64,000 bases of DNA from Niastella soli (GTDB lineage Bacteria; Bacteroidota; Bacteroidia; Chitinophagales; Chitinophagaceae), in NCBI RefSeq assembly GCF_017742245.1, contig NZ_JAGHKO010000010.1:124001-188000 (forward strand), in the 5' to 3' direction. The position numbers and the translations under genes are program-made. The notes under the pieces are model-generated. The model did no database searches, had not been told where the DNA came from, and worked only from the letters and a program-made list of their open reading frames with translations. Below are positions 34,310-44,193 of the stretch, one piece after another. Positions within the stretch are counted from its first letter, which is position 1; each line of letters starts with the position of its first letter.

Positions 34310-35500
34310 TTATTTCAACTTCGCTAGTGCAGCAGAGATGCGCTTCCAGGCTTCTTCGATCTTCTCCATGCTATTTGCAAAAGAGATACGAATAGCTGTA
34401 GGCTCACCAAACGCGCGACCGGTAACGGTAGATACGTGTGCTTTATTCAGCAGGTACATACACAGGTCATCGGCATCTTTGATCGTTTCTTCACCATCGC
34501 TCTTTCCGAAGAAAGCGGTTACGGTTGGGAATACGTAGAAAGCCCCATCTGGTTCGGGGAAAGTTAAACCAGGGATAGCTGTCATAATTTCGATCACCCG
34601 TTTTTTACGACGCTCGAATTCCTTCGTCATGTCCATAGAAGGTTTCAGATCGGTAGTCAAAGCGGTGATAGCAGCGCGTTGGGTAATACTGTTGGTACCG
34701 CTGGTGAACTGACCTTGCAATTTCTCGCAAGCTTTGATCACATCAGGGTGAGCAGCCAGGTAACCCAACCGGTAACCGGTCATGGCAAAACCTTTACTTA
34801 AACCGTTCAATACAATTACGCGGTCTTTCAGGTCTTCGAACTGCGCAATGCTTTCGTGTTTGCCTACGAAATTGATGTACTCATAAATTTCGTCAGACAG
34901 AATATAACAATTGGGGAATTTGCGGAATACACTGGCCAGGCCTTCCAGCTCAGCTTTGCTGTACACGCTACCGCTGGGGTTACAGGGCGAAGAAAAGATG
35001 AACAATCTTGTTTTATCGCTCATGGCAGCTTCCAGCTCGGCAGGAGTAAGTTTGTACTTGTTCTCAATTTTGGTGGGAACCAGTTTCACTACGCCTTCAC
35101 CCAGTTTCACGATCTCAGAATAGGTAACCCAGTAAGGAGTAGGGATCACCACTTCATCACCTTTGCTCACAGTTGCAAATACGGCATTGGCCAGGCTGTG
35201 CTTGGCACCGGTAGATGCAATAATATTTTCAGGCTTATATGACAAATTATTATCACGCTTCAGTTTAGTACAAACTGCTTCCCGCAATTCAGGGTAACCG
35301 GCAACTGGTGTGTAGTGGCTCCAGTTATCGTCAATTGCTTTCTTGGCAGCTTCTTTAATATGCTCAGGCGTATCAAAATCTGGTTCGCCGAGGCTCAGAT
35401 CAATCACATCAATTCCTTTGGCGCGCAATTCACGGCCCAACTTAGCCATCTTCAATGTTTCAGGCTCGTTGAATAACTGTAAACGGGATGATAGTTGCAT
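34310..35500 (-). CDS. Pyridoxal-phosphate aminotransferase, aspartate aminotransferase type
   Basis: 396-residue fold-type I class I/II aminotransferase, cytoplasmic, most like the Ib subgroup aspartate aminotransferases. The PLP Schiff-base Lys236 is in LNGLSKGFAMTGYRLGY. Other landmarks are SLGEPDFDTPEHI near the N terminus, FIFSSPCNPSGSVY (Asn-Pro-x-Gly) and AIRISFANS (substrate carboxylate Arg). Length is standard. Exact amino-acid specificity (Asp, possibly Tyr/Phe or prephenate) cannot be fixed from sequence. Monocistronic with its own terminator; divergent from secDF. Confidence 0.92.
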   Translation of the reverse strand: MQLSSRLQLFNEPETLKMAKLGRELRAKGIDVIDLSLGEPDFDTPEHIKEAAKKAIDDNWSHYTPVAGYPELREAVCTKLKRDNNLSYKPENIIASTGAKHSLANAVFATVSKGDEVVIPTPYWVTYSEIVKLGEGVVKLVPTKIENKYKLTPAELEAAMSDKTRLFIFSSPCNPSGSVYSKAELEGLASVFRKFPNCYILSDEIYEYINFVGKHESIAQFEDLKDRVIVLNGLSKGFAMTGYRLGYLAAHPDVIKACEKLQGQFTSGTNSITQRAAITALTTDLKPSMDMTKEFERRKKRVIEIMTAIPGLTFPEPDGAFYVFPTVTAFFGKSDGEETIKDADDLCMYLLNKAHVSTVTGRAFGEPTAIRISFANSMEKIEEAWKRISAALAKLK

Positions 35501-35624
35501 ACTAATAACTAAAAATTAGGTTGGTAGTTTTTTTGTGCCGCAAAAGTACTGCAAATGTGCTAAAGTGGTTGGTTGAAAATGCGTGGGATTGAAAATTCGA
35601 AAAATTGAAAAGGCAGGACCTTTT

Positions 35625-35871
35625 CCAGGTTGCCTGTTTCAAGTTACACGGTCTGGAAGGCTAAAAACTTATACAATCTGCAAAATTCCCCGCTGCCAGT
35701 TTCCCAAACCGCCGCCAGATGGCCCTGCTACCCCCTTCTAAAAGCCTTAATTTGGTACCCCTTTTCCCGGGCCGGAATACATATTTACCCTTAAAAGGCA
35801 TTTTAAACTACGAAATGCCCCGTTAAAGGGCCCGAATCCCCGTGAAACCTGTAACTTACGACCTGCAACGG
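35625..35871. repeat. Pair of inverted degenerate heptamer arrays in the aspC-secDF gap
   Basis: The left block 35625-35656 reads as GGTTGCC-TGTTTCA-AGTTACA-type words. The right block 35842-35871 reads as GAAACCT, GTAACTT, ACGACCT and GCAACGG. The complement of the right block (GTTGCAG, GTCGTAA, GTTACAG, GTTTC) has the same type of words as the left block, so the two arrays are inverted relative to each other. The 433 bp gap holds no gene, only these arrays and the secDF promoter. Confidence 0.55.
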
Positions 35872-35873
35872 TA

Positions 35874-35902
35874 TTGTTTCCTGACCGAAAACACTATCTT
35901 TG
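35874..35902 (+). promoter_or_regulatory. Candidate promoter of secDF
   Basis: TTG at 35874-35876 and TATCTTTG at 35895-35902, 18 bp apart, fit the Bacteroidota TTG / TAnnTTTG pattern. The -7 box ends 31 bp before the ATG. Confidence 0.65.
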
Positions 35903-35933
35903 CCAACTCTAAAAAAATAAATGAAACAATCCA

Positions 35934-38900
35934 ATGAGAGCACTGGTTAGCATTTTTGCAGGTCTGTTGATACTGATCTCTTTATACCAGCTTTCCTTTA
36001 CCTGGTTCGTAAACCAGCACGAAAAAGAAATGGGTAAGAAAGCAGAGTCGTATGTCAAACGGGCCTATCCCCTTACTCCTCAACAAAAGTACCCCTCAAA
36101 CACCGAAGCCCGCGCCTATTACAAGGATACCGTGGACAATGCACATGACGCTTATCTCGATAGCTTGCTGACTGCTACAAGAGACAAAAAAATTACCTGG
36201 TGGGGTCAAACTTACCAGAAAGCAAAAGAAAGCGAACTGTTGCTGGGTCTTGACTTGCAGGGTGGTATCAACGTAACGATGGACATAGCCCTCGACGGTC
36301 TTATTAAAGGCCTGGCTAACAATGAAAAAGATCCTCAGTTATTAAAAGCCATCGCCGAAGCGCAAAGAAGAAAGCTGAACAGCGATCAAAACTTCATCGA
36401 CCTGTTTGCCAACACCTACCGCGAGCAGAACCCCGGTGCCAGACTGGCTCCCCTGTTCGCCAACGCCAACAACAAACTAAATGGCGCCTCTGCTGACAAC
36501 GCTGTGTTGAGCCACCTTCACGACCAGGCCAATGCCGCCATGCAACAGACTTACCAGGTACTTCGCAACCGTATTGACCAGTTCGGGGTAGCACAACCCA
36601 ACATCAACCTCGATGAAAATAAAGGTATCATCACCGTGGAACTGGCCGGTGCCAGCGATCCAGAACGGGTTCGTAAATATCTGTCATCTACCGCGCACCT
36701 GCAGTTCTGGGAAGTTTACACCCTGGAAGAGCTGTCAAATTCTGTAATGAGTGCGGCTAAATCGCTCGACGACTACATGGCCGCTACCACTGTAGATTCA
36801 AATGGTGTTGCTAAAAAAGATACTTCTTCAAAGAACCTCCTGGTTAGCAAAATCAAATTCATTCCGCCGCAACAAGACCCCAATTCAGGCAAAGTAAGCT
36901 ACTCTCCTTCTATAGGTTTGTCGCTTTTAGCCGATACCGCTGCGGTTAATAAATACCTGAGCATTCCTGCCGTTCGCAACAGTTTCCCCAGTAACCTCAA
37001 GTTCCTCTGGGGCAAACAAGATCGCGACGACGAAGGCAAACTGAGCAATTTCCTCCGTTTGTATGCTATCAAAACCATCCCAGGCAGAGACAAAGCTTTC
37101 CTGGAGGGTGATGCTATCGAAGATGCCCGTCAGGAGTTTGACCAGGTTACCAATGAAGTGGCTGTTGCCATGGAAATGAACCCTACCGGCGCCAGAAACT
37201 GGGCTACCCTTACCGGAAGAAATGTTGGCCACCCCATCGCCGTTGTGTTGGATGACATCGTTTACAGCGCTCCTAACGTAATTCAAAAGATCGAAGGCGG
37301 CCACTCCCGTATAACCATGGGTTCTGGTGGTAAAAACCAACAACTGGTGATCACGGAAGCCAATGACCTGGCCAACATCCTGAAAGCCGGTAAACTGGAA
37401 GCCCCCGCCATTATTGTTCAGGAACAAGTGGTAGGTCCTACCCTGGGTACACAAGCTGTACATGGCGGTATAATGGCCTTCGGCATTTCATTTATCGTAA
37501 TATTTGCCCTGATGCTGGTTTATTATAATACCGCTGGTATTGTAGCCAACATCGCCCTGATATTGAACCTGTTGTTTACCATCGGCGTATTGAGCGCCCT
37601 GAATGCCACCTTAACAGCACCCGGTATTGCCGGTCTGGTGTTAACCATTGGTATGGCGGTAGACACCAACGTAATCATCTTTGAACGTATTAAAGAAGAG
37701 CTGTCAAAAGGTAATACTTACGCAAATGCGGTGAAAGCCGGTTACCTGCGTTCCTTACCTCCGGTATTGGATGCTCACATCACTACCATGTTAACGGCTA
37801 TCATCCTGTTCATTTATGGTTTAGGTCCGGTATTAGGTTTTGCTACCACCCAGATCCTCGGTATCTTATTATCGTTGTTCTGCGGTATCCTGGTATCACG
37901 CCTGATCACTGATTTCTATACCAACAAGAACAGACACTTCGTATACTTCACCTCTTTATCAAAACGTATTTTCAAACACGCGGCTTACAAGTTCATCCAG
38001 TACCGTAAAGTGGCTTATGCCATTTCTGCAGTGGTATTATTACTGGGTGTAGCTTCATTCTTCCACGGTTTCAGATATGGTGTTGAATTCAGCGGTGGTA
38101 GAAGCTATGTAGTGAACTTTGGTAAATCGGTTAATGCTGAAGAGATCCGGAATTCACTGGAAAAAACCTTCGGTACTACCCCAACCATTAAAACATATGG
38201 CGGTCCGGACAAACTGAACATCACTACCGATTACCGCGTTAGCGAAACCGGTTTATCTGTAGATTCAGCTGTTCAAAACACTTTGTATACTGGTTTGAAA
38301 CCTTACTTACCAGAAAATACTACCAAACAGGATTTCGATAACCGTTTGCTGGAAGGTAGTAACAAAGTAAACCCCACTATTTCTGATGACCTTAAGAAAG
38401 GTGCTCAGTGGGCTACTTTCTGGTCAATGCTGATCATTGCCATCTACATCTTCATCCGTTTCCGCGACTGGAGATATTCAGTGGGAACCATCGTAGCCTT
38501 GTTGCACGACGTATTGGTAACCATGGCGGTGTTCTCATTCCTGAAAGATGTGGTGCCATTCCCGCTTGAAATTGACCAGCACTTTATTGCGGCGATCCTG
38601 ACGGTAATTGGTTTCTCCATGAACGATACCGTGATCGTGTACGACCGTATCCGCGAATACAGTCATACCATGCACGGCGCCGATAAAACAACTATTCTTA
38701 ACAAAGCGATCAACGACACCCTGAGCCGTACTATCATGACGTCGCTCACTGTGTTCCTGACCATCCTCATCCTGTTCCTGGTAGGTGGCGAGGTTACCAA
38801 AGGTTTCGCATTCGCGATGTTGATCGGTGTTGTTACCGGTACTTATTCTTCAATCTTTGTGGCAGCTCCGATCCTTATCGACTTTGCCAAAGACAAACCA

Positions 38901-38969
38901 CTGGGTGAAGCTGCTCCTCCTGCTAAATCAGGTTCAGCCGCTCAAAAAGCAGTGACGAATAAAGCTTAA
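35934..38969 (+). CDS. secDF: Fused protein translocase subunit SecDF
   Basis: Inner-membrane RND-type motor that uses the proton gradient to help Sec-dependent export. The 1011-residue chain fuses SecD (residues about 1-650) and SecF (about 680-985), as in most Bacteroidota. There is one N-terminal helix, then a large periplasmic domain with LLGLDLQGGINVTMDI and LRNRIDQFGVAQPNI. A six-helix bundle follows with GLVLTIGMAVDTNVIIFERIKEE, where the Asp and Arg carry the proton-path signature. The SecF half has FRYGVEFSGGRSYV and IGFSMNDTVIVYDRIRE. The C terminus is Ala/Pro/Lys-rich. Strong codon bias suggests high expression. A clear promoter and terminator bound it. Confidence 0.97.
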   Translation: MRALVSIFAGLLILISLYQLSFTWFVNQHEKEMGKKAESYVKRAYPLTPQQKYPSNTEARAYYKDTVDNAHDAYLDSLLTATRDKKITWWGQTYQKAKESELLLGLDLQGGINVTMDIALDGLIKGLANNEKDPQLLKAIAEAQRRKLNSDQNFIDLFANTYREQNPGARLAPLFANANNKLNGASADNAVLSHLHDQANAAMQQTYQVLRNRIDQFGVAQPNINLDENKGIITVELAGASDPERVRKYLSSTAHLQFWEVYTLEELSNSVMSAAKSLDDYMAATTVDSNGVAKKDTSSKNLLVSKIKFIPPQQDPNSGKVSYSPSIGLSLLADTAAVNKYLSIPAVRNSFPSNLKFLWGKQDRDDEGKLSNFLRLYAIKTIPGRDKAFLEGDAIEDARQEFDQVTNEVAVAMEMNPTGARNWATLTGRNVGHPIAVVLDDIVYSAPNVIQKIEGGHSRITMGSGGKNQQLVITEANDLANILKAGKLEAPAIIVQEQVVGPTLGTQAVHGGIMAFGISFIVIFALMLVYYNTAGIVANIALILNLLFTIGVLSALNATLTAPGIAGLVLTIGMAVDTNVIIFERIKEELSKGNTYANAVKAGYLRSLPPVLDAHITTMLTAIILFIYGLGPVLGFATTQILGILLSLFCGILVSRLITDFYTNKNRHFVYFTSLSKRIFKHAAYKFIQYRKVAYAISAVVLLLGVASFFHGFRYGVEFSGGRSYVVNFGKSVNAEEIRNSLEKTFGTTPTIKTYGGPDKLNITTDYRVSETGLSVDSAVQNTLYTGLKPYLPENTTKQDFDNRLLEGSNKVNPTISDDLKKGAQWATFWSMLIIAIYIFIRFRDWRYSVGTIVALLHDVLVTMAVFSFLKDVVPFPLEIDQHFIAAILTVIGFSMNDTVIVYDRIREYSHTMHGADKTTILNKAINDTLSRTIMTSLTVFLTILILFLVGGEVTKGFAFAMLIGVVTGTYSSIFVAAPILIDFAKDKPLGEAAPPAKSGSAAQKAVTNKA

Positions 38970-38992
38970 TAACGAACTGATTCTTTATAACA

Positions 38993-39019
38993 AGCCCTCC
39001 GGTAACGGGGGGCTTTTTG
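38993..39019 (+). terminator. Terminator of secDF
   Basis: AGCCCTCC, loop GGTAAC, then GGGGGGCT followed by TTTTTGTTT, 23 bp after the stop. Confidence 0.85.
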
Positions 39020-39036
39020 TTTATTAAAGGGCTAAT

Positions 39037-39064
39037 TGTGAGTTGTCAGTGGTGAGTGGTGAGT
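39037..39064. repeat. Heptamer array TGTGAGT/GGTGAGT (4 units)
   Basis: TGTGAGT, TGTCAGT, GGTGAGT and GGTGAGT form a prelude to the larger GGCAGAC array 40 bp downstream. They belong to the same word family as 15710-15737. Confidence 0.7.
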
Positions 39065-39100
39065 AGAGGTTTCCGATTTTTCAGACGGCTGCTATTTTCG

Positions 39101-39322
39101 CTGGCAGACGGCAGACGGACGGCAGACGGCAGACGGCAGACAGCAGACGGCAGACGGCAGACGGCAGACGGCAGACGGCAGACGGCAGACGGCAGACAGC
39201 AGACGGCAGACGGCAGACGGCAGACGGCAGACGGCAGACGGCAGACGGCAGACGGCAGACGGCAGACGGCAGACGGCAGACGGCAGACGGCAGACGGCAG
39301 ACGGCAGACGGCAGACGGCAAT
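39101..39322. repeat. Long heptamer array GGCAGAC (about 31 units)
   Basis: Almost pure GGCAGAC tandem array, with a single short word near the left end (GGACGGCAGAC) and two GGCAGACAGCAGAC variants at about 39141 and 39195. It is open in all frames on both strands, giving spurious peptides of the SAVCRLP and ADGRRQT type; these are not genes. It is flanked on the right by CCGCTACGCGG, a small palindrome. Confidence 0.97.
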
Positions 39323-39828
39323 ACCGCTACGCGGTTATCGGCAGTCGGATTCGGCGGGCGAGGCAATAGGTAGTCGGTTATGAAAAAGCTGCCATGGTTT
39401 TAAGATGCAGAGCCTGCCCCGTAACTGTGTGGTTAGTTTGTTATTACGTTATTAAGTTCTGCGTTCCCCATTTCCGGTTGCAGGCTCACGGAATCTATAT
39501 TCGAAACTCGCTTTTATATAAATAGCCCCCGCTTCGTCAGCCCCCCAAAAAAACCAAATAACCTAATAACCCAATAACCCAATAACTTAATAACCTACAA
39601 ACCCAGGAACTTGAAAACAGAACGCACCACTTAAAACAGTCCCCCCCGAACAAAGATCTCTGAACTAAATAACTTGACTTTTATCAACGATCAGCTCCAA
39701 TTAACCACCACTTAACCTACACAACCAACGCTTAACCACGCATTAACCTCCCCCCATTTATCCTCGCAGCAACTTTGCATTCATAAGATACAGTAAACTA
39801 GACCACTCACCCGATCAAACCGACAAGT
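39323..39828. other. Remainder of the secDF-fusion gene gap
   Basis: No gene is seen. The stretch contains the octamer array at 39554-39617. Just before the next gene, CTTAACC-like motifs have AACC at 39703, 39714, 39723, 39734 and 39745, mostly 11 bp apart, which could be a phased protein-binding region. Confidence 0.4.
39554..39617. repeat. Octamer array CCNAATAA (8 units)
   Basis: CCAAATAA, CCTAATAA, CCCAATAA, CCCAATAA, CTTAATAA, CCTACAAA, CCCAGGAA and CTTGAAAA. The second half has the same order of words as the array after coaE (30141-30164). Confidence 0.85.
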
Positions 39829-42800
39829 ATGCAAGTTTTCCAGACCAATTCATCAACCCGGTGGAACCGTTTTAAATGGACATTGCTGTTTGTGCTGCTG
39901 GGATTAATTTTTGCGATCACCGTACTGATCGTAGCGTTGAAGCAGGTTTATACACCGGCGCTTCCAAATCTGAACAATCACACCGCTCAATTAACCAATG
40001 GGGTGCCCGACATTCATGAGGTGCCTATTTCAAAAAAATGGGCGCCCGGTTTTGAGAAATATATCAGGCGTAAAGAAAAAAAAGCAGCGGAAAAAAAAGC
40101 TGCCCTGCTGGCCCCCACCGCACCTAAATACCAGTTACCACCTGCTTACGCCTCATTCAACCGGTTTCCCTGCGGTATACGATCTGCCTTTTATGTAGCC
40201 TGGGACCCGCAATCGTTCTATTCACTGCAAAGAAATATTTCCAACCTCAACCTGGTGATCCCTGAATGGATGTTCATTGATCCTAAAGGCGATTCCGTTA
40301 CCACGCAGGTTGATGACCGCGCCCTGGCTGTTATGAAAAAAAGCGGCGTACCCATTATGCCTATTCTTTCCAACAACTATAAAACCGAGTTTTTGGGCGA
40401 GCCGGTACACCGCATCCTGACCAATCCGGCCAAAAAAGAAAAGCTGATCAATGACGTGATCAACATTCTTGAAAAGAATCATTTTATTGGCGTAAACGTT
40501 GACTTTGAAGAACTGCAGGAAAAGTCGGATGAACCCCTGATCGCTTTTCAAAAAGAACTGTATACGCGCCTGCACGAAAAAGGATTGCTGGTAACGCAGG
40601 ACATAGCTCCCTTTAACAACGATTACAATCATGAAGAACTCGCCAAATACAACGACTATATTTTTCTGATGGCCTATGATCAGTATGCCGACCATACCGG
40701 TCCGGGCCCTATTGCACACCAGCAGTGGATAGAAGCCGCCGTTGATAAAGTGGCGCATAAGATCCCTTCTAACAAATTGATCTTGTCACTCGCGGCCTAT
40801 GGGTACGACTGGCCCCAACATGGTACAGCTACAAACATCACTTATCAGCAGGCATTATCAACCGCCCGTGAATCGGAAGGCGTTATTGATTTCGACAACG
40901 ACAGCTACAACCTGCACTACAGTTATTACGACGACGATGATAAACCACATGAAGTGTACTTCATGGATGCAGCCACCACTTTCAACAGTTTGCGTTTTGC
41001 CACCGAATATGGCATGGCCGGCACCGCTTTATGGCGCCTGGGCAGTGAAGACAGCCGCATTTGGAAATTCTATAGCCAGGATATGCAAAAAAATGCGGTG
41101 GCCTCCTTCGACTTTAAAAAATTCACCCGCGTACAATCGAGCAACGACGTGGATTACATGGGTGACGGTGAGGTACTTGATATTGTGAGCACGCCTGTTG
41201 ATGGTCGCATCAGCCCTGAAATAGACAGCACCGATATGCTTATCAGTGAAGAACATTACGATAGCCTGCCCAGTATGTTCGTGGTTAAAAAATATGGAAC
41301 GGCTGATCCAAAAAAACTGGTGCTCACTTTCGATGATGGCCCCGATCCTACATGGACACCCAAAGTGCTGGATATTCTGAAAAAAGAAAACGTGCCGGCT
41401 GCTTTCTTCCTGGTTGGTATTAATGCCGAAAAGAACATTCCCCTGGTAAAACGCCTCTATAAAGACGGCTATGAACTGGGTAACCATACATTCACCCATC
41501 CCAACGTGGCAGATATTTCGCCCAAGCGGGCCTTGCTGGAAATGGAAAGCACCCGGCTGTTGCTGGAATGTATTACCGGCCACTCTACCATTCTGTTCAG
41601 AGCACCGTATAACGCTGATTTTGAACCAGAGAAAATGGAAGAACTGTTGCCTGTGGCCATTGCCCGCACCAAGAACTATTTGGATGTAGGTGAATCGGTT
41701 GACCCGCTTGACTGGGAACCGGGCGTTACTGCCGATTCCATTGTGGCAAGGACCATCAAACGCAAACAGGACCTTACAGCAGCCGGGTTAAGCGGTAACG
41801 TTATATTATTGCACGACGCCGGTGGCGATACCCGCACGGAGACCATTAAGGCCCTGCCCCGCATCATAGAATATTTTAAAAGCCAGGGCTATCACTTCAC
41901 TACCATTGCCGATCTGCTGGGCAAGAAAAAAGCCGAGCTGATGCCGGCCGTACCCAAAGGCAAAGATTATTACCTGGTGCAATTAAACTATGTGCTGGCC
42001 GAATCGGGGTACTGGGCAGGTAAAATATTATTCGCCCTGTTTGTGGTGTTCATAGTATTGTCGATGGCCCGGCTGACCTTTATGGCCTTCCTGGCCACCC
42101 GCCAACGCCGCAAAGAAAAACAGATAGCATGGCCGGTCGTTACTGAATATCCGCTGGTTTCCATCATTGTGCCAGCGTACAACGAAGCGGTAAATGCCGT
42201 TAACTCGGTAAACAATTTATTAAAGACCAACTGGCCCAATACCGAGATCATATTTGTTGATGACGGCAGCAAAGACGGCACCTATGAAAAAGTACACGAT
42301 GCCTTTCAATACAATACCCGCGTAAAAGTATTTACCAAACCCAATGGCGGCAAAGCATCGGCACTGAACTTCGGAATAAAAGAATCAAAGGCGGAGTATG
42401 TAATATGCATAGATGCCGATACACACCTGCAAGCCGATGCCATTCCTAAAATGATGCGACATTTTATGGTGGATGCGGGTGATAAGAAAGTTGGTGCGGT
42501 AGCCGGCAATGTAAAAGTGGGCAACCTGGTGAATATGCTCACCCGCTGGCAAAGCATTGAATACATTACCAGCCAGAACTTCGACCGCAAGGCTTTTGCC
42601 TTGCTCAATGCCATTTCCGTGGTGCCGGGCGCCATTGGTGCCTTTCGCAAGGAGGCCATTTCAGCCGCCGGTGGTTTCACCACTGATACCCTGGCAGAAG
42701 ACTGCGACCTGTCGGTCCGTATCCTGAGACAGGGTTATACCATTGCCAATGAACATGAGGCCCTGGCGTTTACGGAGGCACCGGAATCGGTAAAAATGTT

Positions 42801-43251
42801 CATAAAACAACGTTTTCGCTGGAGCTTTGGAGTTATGCAAACTTTTTGGAAACACCGCCAGGTGCTGTTCAATAAAGAATACAAAGCATTGGGCTGGGCT
42901 GCGTTCCCCAATATTTTACTGTTCCAGTTCATAATACCGGCTTTTGCCCCGGTGGCTGACATCTTTATGCTGATCGGCATCCTCACCGGCAATGCAGGAC
43001 ATATCCTCCTCTACTATGGATTATTCATGCTGGTAGATGCCGCCGTATCTGTACTGGCCTTTCATTTTGAAAAAGAAAAGAAATCGCGGTTGTTATGGTT
43101 ATTGCCACAACGGCTTATTTACCGCTGGTTAATGCTGGTGGTATTGTTCAAAGCCTTCCTGAAGGCGATTAAAGGCGAATTACAGGGCTGGGGCGTATTG
43201 AAGCGCACAGGAAGTGTACAAGCGGCTAAAGAGGCTTATACGGTTGCTTAA
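39829..43251 (+). CDS. GH18-like / NodB polysaccharide deacetylase / GT2 glycosyltransferase fusion
   Basis: A 1140-residue membrane protein with three enzyme modules in one chain. After an N-terminal transmembrane helix (about 17-38), residues about 110-420 form a GH18-like barrel. The catalytic segment is FIGVNVDFEEL with D225 and E227; the first two Asp of the canonical DxxDxDxE are replaced. Residues about 490-690 form a NodB deacetylase with FDDGPDP (D502, D503), NHTFTH (H553, H557) and FRAPYN. A helix at about 727-748 leads to a cytoplasmic GT2 synthase domain (SIIVPAYNEA, IDADTH, EDCDLS, QRFRWS as the QxxRW motif) and C-terminal helices. This resembles PgaB plus PgaC in one polypeptide, suggesting synthesis, deacetylation and trimming of a beta-1,4 or beta-1,6 GlcNAc polymer. 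The polymer is inferred, not known. Confidence 0.92.
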   Translation: MQVFQTNSSTRWNRFKWTLLFVLLGLIFAITVLIVALKQVYTPALPNLNNHTAQLTNGVPDIHEVPISKKWAPGFEKYIRRKEKKAAEKKAALLAPTAPKYQLPPAYASFNRFPCGIRSAFYVAWDPQSFYSLQRNISNLNLVIPEWMFIDPKGDSVTTQVDDRALAVMKKSGVPIMPILSNNYKTEFLGEPVHRILTNPAKKEKLINDVINILEKNHFIGVNVDFEELQEKSDEPLIAFQKELYTRLHEKGLLVTQDIAPFNNDYNHEELAKYNDYIFLMAYDQYADHTGPGPIAHQQWIEAAVDKVAHKIPSNKLILSLAAYGYDWPQHGTATNITYQQALSTARESEGVIDFDNDSYNLHYSYYDDDDKPHEVYFMDAATTFNSLRFATEYGMAGTALWRLGSEDSRIWKFYSQDMQKNAVASFDFKKFTRVQSSNDVDYMGDGEVLDIVSTPVDGRISPEIDSTDMLISEEHYDSLPSMFVVKKYGTADPKKLVLTFDDGPDPTWTPKVLDILKKENVPAAFFLVGINAEKNIPLVKRLYKDGYELGNHTFTHPNVADISPKRALLEMESTRLLLECITGHSTILFRAPYNADFEPEKMEELLPVAIARTKNYLDVGESVDPLDWEPGVTADSIVARTIKRKQDLTAAGLSGNVILLHDAGGDTRTETIKALPRIIEYFKSQGYHFTTIADLLGKKKAELMPAVPKGKDYYLVQLNYVLAESGYWAGKILFALFVVFIVLSMARLTFMAFLATRQRRKEKQIAWPVVTEYPLVSIIVPAYNEAVNAVNSVNNLLKTNWPNTEIIFVDDGSKDGTYEKVHDAFQYNTRVKVFTKPNGGKASALNFGIKESKAEYVICIDADTHLQADAIPKMMRHFMVDAGDKKVGAVAGNVKVGNLVNMLTRWQSIEYITSQNFDRKAFALLNAISVVPGAIGAFRKEAISAAGGFTTDTLAEDCDLSVRILRQGYTIANEHEALAFTEAPESVKMFIKQRFRWSFGVMQTFWKHRQVLFNKEYKALGWAAFPNILLFQFIIPAFAPVADIFMLIGILTGNAGHILLYYGLFMLVDAAVSVLAFHFEKEKKSRLLWLLPQRLIYRWLMLVVLFKAFLKAIKGELQGWGVLKRTGSVQAAKEAYTVA

Positions 43252-43358
43252 TGCGCTGTGATGGAAAGAGGAAGGGTAACAGGGGTGATAGGGGTCAGAA
43301 CAAATTAAATCCCCGTGAACAAGGGCGGGTATCAGGTCTCTGGTACCCGTTTTCTTTA

Positions 43359-43400
43359 GAACCTGAAACCTCATAACTTGCAACTAAAACCTTTGAACGA
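43359..43400. repeat. Degenerate heptamer array NNAACNN (6 units)
   Basis: GAACCTG, AAACCTC, ATAACTT, GCAACTA, AAACCTT and TGAACGA: only the AAC core is constant, but its 7-bp spacing is exact. It lies between the fusion gene and the DUF1003 gene. Confidence 0.65.
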
Positions 43401-43463
43401 GGAAATCCACGCCCCTGCCCTTATCAACCCTATCAACAAATTAACTTTATCAACTTATATACA

Positions 43464-44048
43464 ATGCACTCCACAAGAACAAAATATATCAACGAACTGC
43501 TGAATACCGAGAACGAACATTTAAAGAAATTGAATGAGATCGTTTTACAATCAATAGAACAGGAAAAATTATTGTTAGAAAGTATTGCTCAGCATGACAC
43601 CGAGCAACTCAGCCTGGGGCAGCGGCTGGCCGACAAAGTAGCGCGGTTTGGCGGCAGCTGGAAGTTCATTACGTGGTTTACTGCCATGTTGGTGATCTGG
43701 ATAGGGATCAACCTGATATTGATCGGCCGGGGACGGTTCGACCCCTACCCCTTTATTTTATTGAACCTGCTGCTTTCGTGCCTGGCAGCCATTCAGGCCC
43801 CGGTGATCATGATGAGCCAGAACCGGCAGGAAGAAAAGGACCGTAAACGCAATGAGAACGATTATGTGGTGAACCTGAAAGCCGAGATTGAGATCAGGAC
43901 CCTGCATCAGAAAATTGACCTGCTGATGCAGGAGCAATTTAAAAAGCTGATAGAATCACAGGCCGAACAGATCAAGTTGTTGCAGAGTATTATAAGGGAC
44001 AACGCGAAACATAATGGAAATGATAAGAATAAAGGCAGTGGGCAATAG
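43464..44048 (+). CDS. DUF1003 family membrane protein
   Basis: 194-residue protein with a helical N terminus (about 1-45) and the DUF1003 core: [22 protein letters not shown], then [26 protein letters not shown] split by the FDPYPF turn between two transmembrane helices. It continues with [22 protein letters not shown] and a C-terminal coiled coil ([18 protein letters not shown]). Family function is unknown; cyclic-nucleotide or stress associations have been proposed in other lineages. The last four residues (GSGQ) and the TAG stop are encoded by the first two words of a GGCAATA/GGCAGAC heptamer array, so the C terminus is probably repeat-derived. Confidence 0.85.
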   Translation: MHSTRTKYINELLNTENEHLKKLNEIVLQSIEQEKLLLESIAQHDTEQLSLGQRLADKVARFGGSWKFITWFTAMLVIWIGINLILIGRGRFDPYPFILLNLLLSCLAAIQAPVIMMSQNRQEEKDRKRNENDYVVNLKAEIEIRTLHQKIDLLMQEQFKKLIESQAEQIKLLQSIIRDNAKHNGNDKNKGSGQ

Positions 44049-44145
44049 GGAATGGGGAATGGGCAGTGGACAAACGGCAGACGGCAGAAGGCAAACGGCA
44101 GACGGCAGAAGGCAGACGGCAAACGGCAGACGGCAAACGGCAAGT
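44034..44145. repeat. Heptamer array drifting from GGCAATA to GGCAGAC (16 units)
   Basis: Sixteen uninterrupted 7-bp words: GGCAGTG, GGCAATA (contains the DUF1003 stop), GGGAATG x2, GGCAGTG, GACAAAC, then GGCAGAC/GGCAGAA/GGCAAAC to GGCAAGT. It links the CCATTGC-type and GGCAGAC-type words in one phase. Confidence 0.92.
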
Positions 44146-44193
44146 AGAAAGTCTATATTCGCCTTCGGCTCTGCATATGAGGCGCAAGCCGAA

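Noticed and set aside
39046-39373. Long frames on both strands encoding SAVCRLP- and ADGRRQT-type heptapeptide repeats
   Set aside because: A 7-bp repeat without stops gives a 7-residue repeat in every frame. No signal, start context or family.
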